A DNA stretch of 64,000 nt from Rhabdophis nuchalis (GCA_039707465.1 CM077643.1:68185105-68249104); one strand, 5' to 3'. Positions 12,479-23,483 are shown, counted from the first letter of the stretch. Notes: generated by a model not told the origin, from the sequence alone. A program made the numbers and translations.

Positions 12479-13090
12479 ATAAATATACATAGAACTTTGA
12501 AGCCTAATTCAAGCCAAGTAAAGGCCTTCCTGAGCCTGGGCATATATGTAGACAGACAGACAGACATACACACAGCATGCATACATACATAGACTTTGAG
12601 AAAAGGCTGTACTATACCTGAAAGCGAAATAAAATTTTGCTTGAACTTGGTTGTTTGCAAGCATGTACTTCATTACCTGACTATGTTACATTATCAGTAT
12701 TATTAAGTTTGGAGTTCTTTTGTTCTATGTCTATATACAGTAGGTATCAGGGGTGGATTTCTCCTTGGTAGTTCCTTGATTATGGTACTGTTTTCTGTTA
12801 ACAGTTTGTCTGATATTGATTCCTATTTATCTGGTTATAGGGTGATGGACAGTATGTGTTCTGGTCTTTTTGTTTTCTTCTTAGCTTTTTTTATTGTGTC
12901 TATTGAATGGTGTGTGAATGTGGTTTATCTTCATACTGTATGTCTATGTCTGTTGATGGCTAATTTGTCTGAATGCCAAGTTTCCAGGAATTCTCATAGT
13001 TTCAGAAAACCACGTGACCAGCAAAATTGGCAGGGCAATCTATTGTATACAAAAAGGGAACAAGCCCACATTCACTAACACTAATGATAT
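12479..13090. other. No gene; short AGAC/ATAC repeats
   Basis: Imperfect (CAGA)n/(CATA)n lies at about 12552-12592. The rest is unique-looking AT-rich DNA with no recognised feature. Confidence 0.45.
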
Positions 13091-13244
<154 letters not shown>

Positions 13245-13722
13245 CAAATTTCTAAACCGCCCCCTCTCCCCGAAGGGACTCGGGGCGGTGTACAGGAAAC
13301 TTAAGAGCATATAAAACATTACAATAAATACATAATTAAAACCGAATTAAACGATTTACCCTGTACTAAAATTTTTAAAACGTTAAAACTATATCCCAAA
13401 TCAAAACCTAATTAAAACAATTTAAGCTACAGACTGGGACGAGGAACACATATTAGGCCAGGCCGGCCTGATGGAACAAATATGTCTTTACTTTTTGGAG
13501 GAAGGAGCAGAGGTCTGTAGTGGTTCTAATATCGGGGGTAGGTCATTCCAAAGGGTTGGGCCCATCACAGAGAAGGCCCTTCCCCTGGTTATCGCCCGCT
13601 GGCATTGCCTAGCGGATGGCACCCGGAGAAGTCCCTCTCTGTGGGAGCGAATCGGCCGAAGGGATGTATGGGGCAGGATACAATCCCGCAAATAGCTAGG
13701 TCCTGTGCCATGGAGCGTTTTA
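13245..13722 (-). mobile_element. L2-clade LINE (subfamily B), 3' part, interrupted by L1
   Basis: On the minus strand it encodes 'YLRDCILPHTSLRPIRSHREGLLRVPSARQ...RAFSVMGPTLWNDLPPILE', then a 3' UTR with the hairpin CCGCCCC...GGGGCGG (13258-13288). The upstream part is at 19565-19785. The two parts become continuous (...FKTLHG / TGPSYLRD...) if the L1 and one 16-bp TSD copy are removed. Confidence 0.88.
13707..13722. repeat. L1 target site duplication, left copy
   Basis: GCCATGGAGCGTTTTA is identical to 19549-19564. The TTTT/A at its end fits the usual L1 endonuclease target, although the terminal A is ambiguous with the L1 tail. Confidence 0.92.
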
Positions 13723-13828
13723 TTTTATTTATTTATTTTTATTGAAATTTTTATAATGTTTTACAATATTTCACCCAGTGCTGTACAAAACAAAAGGAAG
13801 AGTTGGTTTCAAGTATCATCTATTATCT

Positions 13829-16800
13829 TTAGGATCTCCAAAATCCACGTTCTCTCGGTACAGGCGTCGAGACGTCCAAAGTTCCAAGTGCATAGTCCAC
13901 AAATGGTTTCCAAGTCTTCCAAAAGATATCATTTTTATAAACCCCCTCTCTAAATTTAATATCACACGTCATTTTATCATTTAAGGCTAATTTCCACATT
14001 TCACAATACCATTCTTCTATTTTAATATTTACCTCTATTTTCCAATATCTTGCTATTACAATTCTGCCCATTATAATCATAATTCTAATCAATTCTTTCT
14101 CATGTTTTGTTAACTCTGGTTCATTAATTATCAATAACAATATAGTTTCTGGTCTCAATATTATTATTCTTTTCATCATTTCACACATCGTTCTTTCTAA
14201 TTGCTGCCAAAACTTTTTAATTTTCACACATTTATACCACATATGTTCATAAGTTCCCAATTCCGTATTACATCTCCAACATTTATCACTCATTTTTTTA
14301 TCTATCAGTGATAATCTTAATGGGGTCCAATACCATTTCCAAACAACCTTAAAATTATGTTCTTTAATCCTTATAGATAAAGTCCTCATAATCCGACTCT
14401 TCCAATTCTCGTTCCAATCCAAATCCAATATTTTAATCTTAAGGTCTTCCTCCCAATTCCTTTTCATTACCATTTGTGGGTTTCCATCAAAGTTTATAAT
14501 CTTGTATATCTTACTAACGAGTCCTTTTAACCCAGTTTCATCCTTAATAATTTGAGATACTAAACTTTCAAATTTAGTTTTACTTCTATCTATGTTACAT
14601 ATTCCCCTTACTTTCATAGTCCATTTTTCTACCTGTATTTTTTCAAACCAATTTAACTCCAATTTTTGAATTACTTTTTTCTTCCTACTCTCAGTTCCTA
14701 GAGCTCTTAACCAATCTACTATATTTCCTATATTTTCATCCTCAATTACTTTATTCCGACTTATATTAGTTTTAATCGGCCAACTTTCAGTTGTCTTTCC
14801 CAAAAAAGCTATATCCGGAATCAGTTTTTTAACAAATTTATTCCAAGTTTTACTCAGCCCCTTTAACCAATAACTATTAATTGCCTTTTTTGTTTTTGCT
14901 CTATCTAAAAACCATATAGACCCAAATCTCTTAATATCTTTTAACTCCAGATCTCCCCAATGACCATCTCCACCTTTAAGTATTTTTATCACAGTTTTAA
15001 TATTATACGCCCGATAATAATTAAGTAGATTGGGAATTCCCAATCCACCCTCTTTTTGATTTTGATACCACAATTTCTTCATTAATCTTGGTCTTTTCCC
15101 ATCATTACAAAACTTATCTAATTTCTTCTGATATTCTTCTATATCTTTCTCTGTCAAATTTAATGGTAGCATCTCAAATAAAAAGTTAAACTTTGGTAAC
15201 AACATCATTTTACACATTGCAATTCTACCAAACCAAGACAACTTTATCTCTTTATATTTATCTATCTTTTTCTCTACTTCCTTCAACATCACCTCATAAT
15301 TAATTTTTTTTAATTCTCTAACTTTAAGTGAAAGTGTTATCCCCAAATATTTCAATGTGTTCTTAGCTCTTATCCCAAATTGTTCTTGCATACTCTCCCA
15401 CTCCTTACCATCTTTATTCATTAATAATTCAGATTTTGACCAATTTACCTTTAAACCTGTCATTTCTTCAAATTCTATCAAATGTTTATTTATCCTCTTT
15501 AAATCTTTCTCTATATCTTTCAAAATAATCAAGGTATCATCCGCATACAAATTTATCTTATATCCCCTGTAACCTTCCAACTCTTCATCTGCTTCTATCA
15601 ATTTAATCAAAACCTCCATAACTAACAAAAATAATGTTGGAGACAAGGGACATCCTTGTCTCGTGCCTGCTTCCAATTTAATCTCTCCCGTCATTGTTCC
15701 ATTCACCTTTACCTTTGCACTACTTTTTTGATACAGTTTTGAAATAACATGTATAAATTTATTACCAAAGCCTAATGCCTCAATAATTACTTTTATAGTA
15801 TCCCATTGTACAGAATCAAAAGCTTTAAAAATATCTAACGATATTATACCTAATTCATCACCATTATTCTCTGCTACATCTATAATATTCAATACTCTTC
15901 TAATTATATCACTCATATATCTACCTTTAACAAACCCTACTTGATTATAACTTATATATTTATCTATAAAACTATTTAATCTATTACTTATAATAGCTGT
16001 AAATATTTTAGCATCTTGGTTGATTAAAGAAATAGGTCGATAGGACTCGATCCTCTCAAGATCTTTATCAGTTTTAGGAATTATAGATATTACTGTCTTA
16101 TTCCATGACATCGGGACTTCTCCACCATGTAAAATTCCATTAAATAGTTTTTGCAGTTTTGGTATTATTAGTTCTTTAAAATCTTTATAGAATTCAGCAG
16201 GTAATCCATCTTCTCCTGGGGTCTTCCCTAATTTTAACTCTTGTATTATTTCGTTGATTTCCTCCTGTGTTATATCTCTTTCCATCAAATCTTTGTATGT
16301 TTGATCTATTTTCATAGCATATTTTCCAAGATGATTCTTCAATTTTTCTAAATCAATTGGTTTCTTTAAATATAATTTTTGAAAAAAATTCCTAGCTACT
16401 TCACATTTCTCCAATCTCTTATAACACCTTGTACCTTTTTCATCTATCAGAGAACCAATTTCTCTCTTTTGAGTTTTATTTTTCGCCATCTTTGCCAATA
16501 ACCTAGAATTTTTATTACTAAATTCAAAAAAATCCCTATTCAAATATCTTAAATTTTTTTTAACCAATTCGATATCTTCTTCTATCAGTTTAGTTTTTAA
16601 TAGGGTCAATTCCTCCAAACATTTTTTATCTTTCGTAAGTGAGAATTGGTTCTCCAATATCTTAATTTGTCTTGTATCCTGATCAATTTTAGCTTTATAT
16701 TCTCTATATTTCCTGCTTGACAATTTAATACTTTCTCCTCTAAATATAGCTTTCATCGTATCCCAAACAATTTCAAATTTAACCTCTTCATTATCATTCA

Positions 16801-17614
16801 ATTCCCAACTTTCCTTCCATTTTTTGAATATCCATATTTTATCCTCCTCCTTTTTGTACAATTTTTCATCATATCTCCAACCTCTTTCCTTTTTCTCAAA
16901 ATTAAAATCTATTTCCATCATAACTTCTGCATGATCAGAATCCTTAAAAATTCCCACATCTATTCTATCTACTTTATTCAGCAAATCTTTAGAAACAAAA
17001 ATATAATCAATCCTTGAATAAGTATTATGTACCTTAGAACAAAAGGTATACACCCTTTCAGAGCCTTTCAACTCCCTCCAAACATCTACCACACTGTTTT
17101 GAAACATCCATTTATTTAAAATTTCCCCTTTATTTGTTTGTCTAAAGCGGGTGGGATTATTACTATCAATTCTATCCCTAATTAGGTTAAAATCCCCCGC
17201 CACAATTACTTTCCCTACACTTTCTGTTTCCAAAATCTTAGTAATTTTATCCAGAAATCCCTTTTGTTTTTCATTCGGTAGATATAAATTAACCAATGTC
17301 ACTTTTTGCTCATTAATATTCCCTATAATTATTAAATATCTTCCTTCCTCATCTCTAATTACTTGTTTTTTCTCAAAGTATACCCTATTTGATATCAATA
17401 TCGCGACTCCTCTAGCTTTGGAAGTCCCAAAAGATTTTTCATAAATTTGCATACCTTTAATATTCATTCTATTAAAATCCTCAGATTTTTGATGAGTTTC
17501 CTGCAAAAATAATATGTCTGGAGAATCCCTTTTAAATTTAAGTTCCAATCTTTTTCTTTTTATATGATTGCCTGTACCCTTCACGTTCCATGTCATTATT
17601 TTTATAAACCGCAT
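13829..17614 (-). CDS. L1 ORF2p: endonuclease/reverse transcriptase, intact (1261 aa)
   Basis: The L1 protein that nicks target DNA and reverse transcribes L1 RNA. The frame is open for 1261 codons, close to the usual L1 ORF2 length of roughly 1250-1280. The N-terminal endonuclease domain (about 1-230) shows TWNVKG, LQETH, AGDFN, YSRIDYIFVS and SDHAEV. The RT domain (about 440-760) shows 'GEDGLPAEFYKDF', 'SYRPISLINQDAKIF', 'NQVGFVKGR', 'LDIFKAFDSVQW', 'GTRQGCPLSPTLF' and YADD at about 689-692. A C-terminal Cys-His knuckle, CWRC...H....C, begins near residue 1110. The ATG at 17612-17614 precedes the endonuclease by a few residues, as expected. It lies downstream of ORF1 in the same element. 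All catalytic motifs that I can check are present. Confidence 0.93.
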   Translation of the reverse strand: MRFIKIMTWNVKGTGNHIKRKRLELKFKRDSPDILFLQETHQKSEDFNRMNIKGMQIYEKSFGTSKARGVAILISNRVYFEKKQVIRDEEGRYLIIIGNINEQKVTLVNLYLPNEKQKGFLDKITKILETESVGKVIVAGDFNLIRDRIDSNNPTRFRQTNKGEILNKWMFQNSVVDVWRELKGSERVYTFCSKVHNTYSRIDYIFVSKDLLNKVDRIDVGIFKDSDHAEVMMEIDFNFEKKERGWRYDEKLYKKEEDKIWIFKKWKESWELNDNEEVKFEIVWDTMKAIFRGESIKLSSRKYREYKAKIDQDTRQIKILENQFSLTKDKKCLEELTLLKTKLIEEDIELVKKNLRYLNRDFFEFSNKNSRLLAKMAKNKTQKREIGSLIDEKGTRCYKRLEKCEVARNFFQKLYLKKPIDLEKLKNHLGKYAMKIDQTYKDLMERDITQEEINEIIQELKLGKTPGEDGLPAEFYKDFKELIIPKLQKLFNGILHGGEVPMSWNKTVISIIPKTDKDLERIESYRPISLINQDAKIFTAIISNRLNSFIDKYISYNQVGFVKGRYMSDIIRRVLNIIDVAENNGDELGIISLDIFKAFDSVQWDTIKVIIEALGFGNKFIHVISKLYQKSSAKVKVNGTMTGEIKLEAGTRQGCPLSPTLFLLVMEVLIKLIEADEELEGYRGYKINLYADDTLIILKDIEKDLKRINKHLIEFEEMTGLKVNWSKSELLMNKDGKEWESMQEQFGIRAKNTLKYLGITLSLKVRELKKINYEVMLKEVEKKIDKYKEIKLSWFGRIAMCKMMLLPKFNFLFEMLPLNLTEKDIEEYQKKLDKFCNDGKRPRLMKKLWYQNQKEGGLGIPNLLNYYRAYNIKTVIKILKGGDGHWGDLELKDIKRFGSIWFLDRAKTKKAINSYWLKGLSKTWNKFVKKLIPDIAFLGKTTESWPIKTNISRNKVIEDENIGNIVDWLRALGTESRKKKVIQKLELNWFEKIQVEKWTMKVRGICNIDRSKTKFESLVSQIIKDETGLKGLVSKIYKIINFDGNPQMVMKRNWEEDLKIKILDLDWNENWKSRIMRTLSIRIKEHNFKVVWKWYWTPLRLSLIDKKMSDKCWRCNTELGTYEHMWYKCVKIKKFWQQLERTMCEMMKRIIILRPETILLLIINEPELTKHEKELIRIMIIMGRIVIARYWKIEVNIKIEEWYCEMWKLALNDKMTCDIKFREGVYKNDIFWKTWKPFVDYALGTLDVSTPVPRERGFWRS

Positions 17615-17881
17615 TTAAACGGTAACTTTTTTAATCCTGACCCCTCCTCTTCCTTTATGTGCACACCCAACACCGAACAAAAAAGACATACAAAGACATA
17701 AAACTCCACAAACAATATATAACAAACAACATAGACATAAAACCCAAATATCAAACACAACAACCACAACAAATAACAAGCAATCTTCATCCCCCACATC
17801 CTCAATCAGGTATCGCCTCTATATAAAGAGTGTGGGGGAGTGGGACATGCCGATGGTTGGGTCACCTCTTCGGGCTGTTCT

Positions 17882-18916
17882 TTAGATTCCACTTTCAAAA
17901 AAAGAAGACAACACTGGCTTCGCCCCGGACTCAGCTTCCTGCTTTTTACTAAGATCCTCCATCTTGTCTGGCGTTCGCTCGGTATCTTCACGAATTTTCT
18001 TATACTCAGAAACTGCCGGAGAAATTTCTTTTCTCTTTAAACTCTTGGGATCCTGGCCGCCAATTGCACCTTTTTCTTCCAAAATTGAGGGTTCCTCTTG
18101 TATTCCACCCATCTTAAGCATATAATCTTTAATTTCTACAAAATCTTCCTCTTTCTCAATCAGCCCAAGCTCCCGAATTAATCTTATTACATCTGTTTCT
18201 GGGGTAATAGTATGCATCCTTCCTTTGTAAAAAAATTTCAACTGCTGTAGTGGCCTCCAATTGTACTTAATATCATTGTCTCTCAAAACCTTTGTAACTG
18301 GTTTCAAATAATATCTCCAAGACCTGTCTTCTCTGGATATATCCGGAAAAACTTGAATCTCTTTCTCCTCAAACTTAGGAACACCTTCCAGTTCCCTTAT
18401 TTTTGCCATAACCTCTAGTTTATCTCCAAGGTTTGCAAATCTTACTAAAACATTTCTATTTGCTCCATTTTGTCTCTTATAACCAATCCTAAAAACGCTT
18501 ACTAGGTCTGCTGCTGTGTATTCAAATCCAAAATCATTCATCCATTTTAACACCCTCTGCTTCAAATCATCCGGTCTATTTTCTGGAATATTACGTATAA
18601 CAATATTATATTTCCTAGCGTCCTCCTCCAAAAGACTAATTCTCTTGTCTTGCTGCTGATTTTTATAAAAAATTCCCTCTATCTTACGATCTATCTGCGC
18701 ATCATGTGCATGGATTTGTTCAATTTCATCTTTAATAAATTTCACCTCCACGTTTTGCTTTACAAAACTAACATTCAATTCACTTATCTGTTCTTTAGCT
18801 TTTTGAACTTCCAGCGTCAAATTCCCCACATGATCAGTCAGTGTAGTTAACTTTTCTCCAATTGTATTTAAGGCTCCAAAAATCCGTTCAAGTTCTGAAG
18901 GCTGTTAAGTCGTCAT
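17882..18916 (-). pseudogene. L1 ORF1p RNA-binding protein with a stop at codon 4
   Basis: ORF1p coats L1 RNA as a coiled-coil trimer and acts in cis with ORF2p. The likely start is the ATG at 18914-18916, giving a 344-codon frame, but codon 4 is TAA (18905-18907). Downstream the frame is open to 17882. The N-terminal third reads as heptad-rich coiled coil ('LTLEVQKAKEQISELNVSF', 'IEQIHAHDAQIDRKIEG'). An RRM follows ('YNIVIRNIPENRPDD'), and then the C-terminal domain ('VFPDISREDRSWRYYLKP', 'YNWRPLQQLKFFYKGRMHTI'). The next in-frame ATG is deep inside the protein, so normal translation should fail unless initiation is non-AUG (a GTG is at 18827-18829) or the stop is read through. One substitution seems to separate this copy from an intact ORF1. 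Confidence 0.85.
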
Positions 18917-19548
18917 TTCAGTTCAAAAAGCTTTTTTTTTATAAAGAAAAAATTATATTTCTTTGCCAAGAGGGTCTTTTTTGAAGAGTAAGGGCAATGT
19001 CCCAAATAAAATAGAGCTAAGCCGGCTTTTAATGCACCAAAGGAGCCAGAAAGAGAGATAGGAGGGCTTCCCCAATTTGTTTAACTTCTTAAGCCTCCAT
19101 TTTAAATGTAATCCAAAAACTTGCTCGCTACGTTCAGCTGACACAATCCACTTTAGAAGAATTCAAAAGTTCAAAAGAGTTGTAATCCACATGCCATCAA
19201 CCAACTTCCTTCTTAGTCTTCAGCTTGTGTTTAAAGCCTTGTAGCGAGACAAAAAGCATGCAAATCGTGGTATTTGCCAGAACAAAGGGTAGCCCCCCTC
19301 TTACCTCGGCCGCCTTGCTCAACCCTCTGCCTCCACGGAGAAACGAAACTTTGAAATTCGAGCAGTTCGGGTTGATCAATCGCTTTGAAAAAACAATTTA
19401 CTAGTCCCACCGTCCTTCCAAAACACCTGTAAACATTTCTAGCTCCTAACGGCGCGTTTTAACCACTTTAATCCACATTTATTAAAAAAAAAGAGCCCTG
19501 CGAGGTGGAGGAAACACCCTCTCTCTACACGAGCATCGACACGCCCCC
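18917..19548 (-). promoter_or_regulatory. L1 5' UTR
   Basis: About 630 bp lie between the TSD and ORF1, starting (minus strand) with a GC-rich 'GGGGGCGTGTCGATGCTCG'. Full-length L1s carry their internal promoter here. I cannot identify specific factor sites. Confidence 0.65.
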
Positions 19549-19564
19549 GCCATGGAGCGTTTTA
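19549..19564. repeat. L1 target site duplication, right copy
   Basis: Identical 16 bp to 13707-13722, followed by the uninterrupted L2-B sequence. Confidence 0.92.
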
Positions 19565-19785
19565 AAGATGGTGATCAACACCTTGAAACGCACCCGAAAG
19601 GCCACAGGCAGCCAGTGCAGCTCACGCAGGAGCGGTTTTACGTGGGAGAATCTGGAAGTTCCCAAAATTACCCGCGCGGCCGCATTCTGGACCAGCTGTA
19701 GTCTTCGGGTGCACCTCAAGGGGAGCCCCATGTAGAGAGCATTGCAATAGTCTAGGCGGGACATCACAAGCGCATGAGTGACTGT
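19565..19785 (-). mobile_element. L2-clade LINE (subfamily B), 5' part of the element split by L1
   Basis: On the minus strand it encodes 'VTHALVMSRLDYCNALYMGLPLRCTRRLQLVQNAAARVIL...HWLPVAFRVRFKVLITIFKTLHG', continuing in frame into the piece at 13722-13245. It is 5' truncated at about 19785. Confidence 0.88.
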
Positions 19786-19786
19786 A

Positions 19787-19835
19787 CCCAACTATTACCT
19801 AGTTGGGTAATGAACATAAGCAAGCAAGCAAACAA
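19787..19835. repeat. Possible Penelope-like element end fragment
   Basis: 'ACCTAGTTGGGTAATGAAC' plus a 'CAAGCAAGCAAAC' run resembles the phrase near 28450 ('TTTCATTACCCAAACTATTT', opposite strand) that I associate with squamate Penelope-like ends. The fragment is short and the call is weak. Confidence 0.3.
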
Positions 19836-20590
19836 ATATGTTCAGAGCATCAAAGGCTCTATGGTTCAACCGTGAGCTACAAATCTATCATTAGTAATCT
19901 AAAATTTATCATGCCTCTTTGAATTACATCATTTATTTAATGATGAGTATGAAATTACTATTTGGTTATTATGTGAATTTAGTATTTCATGTAATGTTAA
20001 TAGCTACTGCTTGCATAAAATTAGCACAAGGCTGCCAAGGTAGTGACAAGCTTTCTAATATGAATTACGATTAGTAACATTCTATATTAGCTTATTGTAT
20101 ATCAGATTATCTTGCAATCACATGCTGTCTATTTGCCAATAAATTTTGGAAAAATAAGGGCCATAAATCTTTTTAAGGTTTCAATATAAACTTTCTTGTT
20201 TGGATTTACACCTAACTGACATCCTTACCAGTTCTAGTAAGTTGATAGAACATTTTAGAGAAATCCTTGGTCTACTCCTGTTATCACTCTTTTATAAATT
20301 GCATAATGGTGAGATACTTAACCTGGTCACAAATTTTATCTTGTATACAACAGCAATCAATTCATTTTTAGCTCCTTGGGATTCTTGCTGAAAATAGAGA
20401 CAACCTGGATTGATCATATAATAGTACTAATACTGCAGTTGCCTTTGGTGCTTTTGCTGTCAGGGTGGAGCCAGGGTCATTGTGCCTCTTACCTTTCCTT
20501 TGCATGATAATTGATCTCGGACTCGGTCAGGAGTATAATAACAACTGAGTGTGGAGTAGCCACTTGCATGTGGCAATTTGTGGGCTGTAA
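19836..20590. other. No recognised feature
   Basis: AT-rich sequence with no coherent frame or repeat recognised. Confidence 0.45.
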
Positions 20591-20961
20591 CAGTGATGGC
20601 TAACTTTTTTTGGCTCCAGTCCCGAAAGCGTGCAGGTGCCCACACCTATAATTCAACCCCCCTGCACGCCCCACTGTGCATGCACACACAACCCCCTTTG
20701 CCCTGTTTTGGGCCTAGCAGGCCTCACTGAAGTCTACAGGGTCAGAAATGGCCCATAGGTAGGCACATTTTTCACCCTCCCCAAGCTCCGGAGGCTTTCT
20801 TGAAGGCCTCCCCAAGCCCTCTGGTGACCTGTCAAAGGCTGAAAATCAGCTGGCCAGTGTGCACATTCACATTGCAGCTGACCTAGGGCAACAGTTTGCG
20901 TGCCTTCAGAGATGGTTCTGCGTGGCACCTGTGGCACACATGCCATAGGTTTGCCATCATG
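20591..20961. mobile_element. Non-autonomous hAT-like element (CAGTGATGGC family), copy 1
   Basis: The ends are 'CAGTGATGGCTAAC' and 'CATAGGTTTGCCATCATG', an imperfect terminal inverted repeat of hAT type. The body shares 'TGTGGCAC...TGCCATAGGTTTGCCATCAT' and 'CACCCTCCCCAAGCTCC' with the copy at 58307-58647. A partial target duplication ('GGGCT') is visible. Confidence 0.7.
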
Positions 20962-21985
20962 GGGCTAGCTTCAGGCGGGAAGGAGCTCTATTGTATTGTC
21001 AGGACTGCAGCATTTCTCACTCTTTTTTATGGGCCTCATGCCTTGTAAGGCATGCCAAAAACCTAGATTTAGTTTCCAACTTTTGGCGATCAAGACTAAG
21101 AAACCCTTTTCCTGAGCACACGAGAAACCATTGCCAGTTAAGATAAACGGTGCAAAGCTATACATTTAGGATCAATGCCAATGTGTCATTTTGTTCTTTC
21201 ACTCTTCAGATATGTGGAATGTTTATTAATATTGCCCAAGGGTACAATTGTTTTGGGAAGCAGTTTAGCAATATGCAATTGTCAGTGACTCAACTGTCTG
21301 TCTACAAAGTTTGGGAAACCTCATGTGCTAGAAAGCATTGCTGAGATATGCCACACCTCACATGGGAGAGTTGGTATCTGCTCTGATTAAATTATAACTT
21401 TTGTTTGCTTTCATTAAACTGTTAAACTTAGTAGAAGGAACACACACACACACACACACACACACCAAGTTTTCTTGGCATGAGAACCGTATTCTCCTTG
21501 TAGGCTGTCCTTTTAATTTATTCATCCATCCTATATTCTCAGAATAAGGAAAAACCTCCAAATCTTTGTAAATTAGAAAAATAAAATAGAAGTGGTCTTT
21601 AGTGTTCCAGACAAAAAGTTAAATATGCTATCTCTGAGTGAATTTTTAATACATAGAGTTTGTCCTTTTTGATATTTCAACTGCATCATCTTTTTGAATG
21701 TGTTTAAATAGGGAAAAAAGTCAGCAATATCTGATGATCACAGAAATTCAGTTCCAACATTGTGCTTCAATTGCATGTATGCAATGCTTGTAAGGAACAC
21801 TGGGGTTTTGCAGTGACCCTATCACCTATTCGGGTAAATGGAGATACATAAAAGCTACTTTCTACCATGCTATTGAGAAAAAAAAATCACCAGGAACTGG
21901 GAGACAGTTCAAGCCTGCACATTAGGAATAGGGTCCATGTCCATGTCTTCCTGGCTCCTGCACACATTTAGTTAATATATACAAG
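20962..21985. other. No gene; (AC)n microsatellite at 21439-21465
   Basis: A 13-unit AC repeat is the only recognised feature. Confidence 0.5.
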
Positions 21986-22080
21986 AATAATATTTATACA
22001 TGCAATATTTTATTGTTTTTATAGCTTTGCAATTGTAAGCTGCCCAGTCATTGAAACTGAATAAATAAATAAAATATAAA
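21986..22080 (+). repeat. Old L2/CR1-type LINE 3' end
   Basis: 'TTGCAATTGTAAGCTGCCCAGTCATTGAA' followed by AATAAATAAATA has the layout of old L2/CR1 3' tails. Confidence 0.45.
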
Positions 22081-22125
22081 TCAATAAACACAATTCTCTA
22101 ACATAATTCAATATCTTAATATATG

Positions 22126-22222
22126 ATTTCCTGCCTAAGCAGGGGGTTGGACTAGAAGACCTCCAAGTTTCCTTCCAACTCTGTTATTCCATTCCATTCC
22201 ATTCCATTCTATTCTATTCTTT
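22126..22222 (+). mobile_element. CR1 LINE 3' end with (ATTCC/ATTCT)n tail
   Basis: The conserved CR1 terminus 'GGGGGTTGGACTAGAAGACC' and 'CCTTCCAACTCTGTTATTCC' runs into ATTCC then ATTCT pentamers. This is the microsatellite-seeding tail characteristic of snake CR1 elements. Confidence 0.8.
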
Positions 22223-22969
22223 CAGGATAGGGTGATCCTTTGCACAGATAACATACTTTATAGAATAACAACCTTTATCTGTGATGAGTTATCAGTAAAA
22301 CCTATAAGTAATGCTTTGTTGGCTCAGACTAAACATTCAGCTGTTTTGATTTCCTATAGAAGTCAGCCAGATGCCACCAGAGAAAATGCTTAAGCAAGAT
22401 ATTAATACAATGCTCCCACCCACTTTTGTTATTGCTTTCTTGTAATTGGTATTCTATGGCATGCTGCCCATTGAAAAGTCTGACAAGCTGCTTTTTGGAT
22501 GCAAATTTTAGATTTGATGTTTTGCTGGAACATCTTTTAGCTGCCACGTGAACTTACAATGAATCTTGAACTAGTGATTAAAATGCTATTGGTGTTAGAT
22601 TGCTGTGACACATGTTTGGCCAAAGGAGTAGAAAAATATGATCGAAAATGAAACAGACCGTAGGGAAATATAAATTTCTGATAGGGGGAATCCTAAACCA
22701 AGAATCATTTTAAAATGAACCGGATGGAAGTCAAGGAAGAATCTGCATTCATGTCTAATGAACACAAGCCTTTTATAACAATTAACAGAGCAGTTCAAGG
22801 ACTGGGTGCTGATTTGTTAGATTTTTCAAATACATGGTAGGATTGACTGGGGAAATTCAATCTGGGTGGCCAATGGTGGAACATCAGTCATACATGGTTC
22901 ATGACTTTGAAAAAAATGGTTGCACATTTGGAGTTAAAATTCTGGAACTTATTGCTAATAAATAGAGAT
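22223..22969. other. No recognised feature
   Basis: I see no gene or named repeat here. Confidence 0.45.
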
Positions 22970-23428
22970 AACAAATACAATACAATAGCAGAGTTAGAAG
23001 CAGAGTTTGGAGGTCTTCTAGTCCAACCCCCTGCCTAGGCAGGAAGCCCTATACCGTTTCAGACAAATGGCTATCCAACATCTTCTGGAGGCAAGCTGTT
23101 CCAATGATTAATTGTTCTAACTGTCAGGAAATTTCTCCTCAATTCTAAGTTGCTTCTCTCCTTGATTAGTTTCCACCCATTGCTTCTTGTTCTACCCTCA
23201 GGTGCTTTGGAGAATATTTTGACTCCCTCTTCTTTGTGGCAAACCCTGAGATATTGGAAGACTGCTATCATGTCTCCCCTAGTCCTTTTTATTAAACTAG
23301 ACATACATCGTTCCTGCAACCGTTCTTCATATGTTTTAGCCTCCAGTCCCCTAATCATCTTGGTTGCTCTTCTCTGTACTCTTTCTAGAGTCTCCACATC
23401 TTTTCTACATGGTGGCGACCAAAACTGA
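22970..23428 (-). mobile_element. CR1 LINE, RT C-terminus and 3' end
   Basis: On the minus strand the frame reads 'DVETLERVQRRATKMIRGLE', 'RTRGDMIAVFQYLR' and 'RTRSNGWKLIKERSNLELRRN', then 'RTINHWNSLPPE'. The 3' terminus has 'AAGACCTCCAAACTCTGCTT'-like sequence and an AATAG-type tail at about 22975. The 5' end is rearranged: a short inverted segment follows directly at 23429-23483. Confidence 0.85.
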
Positions 23429-23483
23429 AGAAAAGATGTGGAGACTCTGGAAAGAGTGCAGAGAAGAGGAACAAAGAACAAAG
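23429..23483 (+). repeat. Inverted CR1 segment at the element's 5' end
   Basis: About 45 bp ('AGAAAAGATGTGGAGACTCT...') repeat, in opposite orientation, the CR1 sequence at 23362-23406, with 22 bp between the arms. It encodes the same 'DVETLERVQRR' region on the plus strand. Confidence 0.75.

Larger units (their letters stand above)
13723..19548 (-). mobile_element. Full-length L1 LINE (about 5.8 kb)
   Basis: A complete element in minus orientation. The 5' end is at 19548 and the 5' UTR runs to about 18917. ORF1 is at 18916-17882, a 267-nt spacer follows, ORF2 is at 17614-13829, and a short 3' UTR ends in an A-rich tail (AAATAAATAAAATAAAA-like). It is flanked by perfect 16-bp target duplications (13707-13722 and 19549-19564) inside an L2-B copy. 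The perfect TSD, full length and intact ORF2 point to a recent insertion. Confidence 0.93.

Noticed and set aside
18830..18916. Taking the GTG at 18827-18829 as the true ORF1 start
   Set aside because: An in-frame ATG at 18914-18916 is better placed and gives the expected ORF1 length. The TAA at codon 4 explains why the frame looks shorter.
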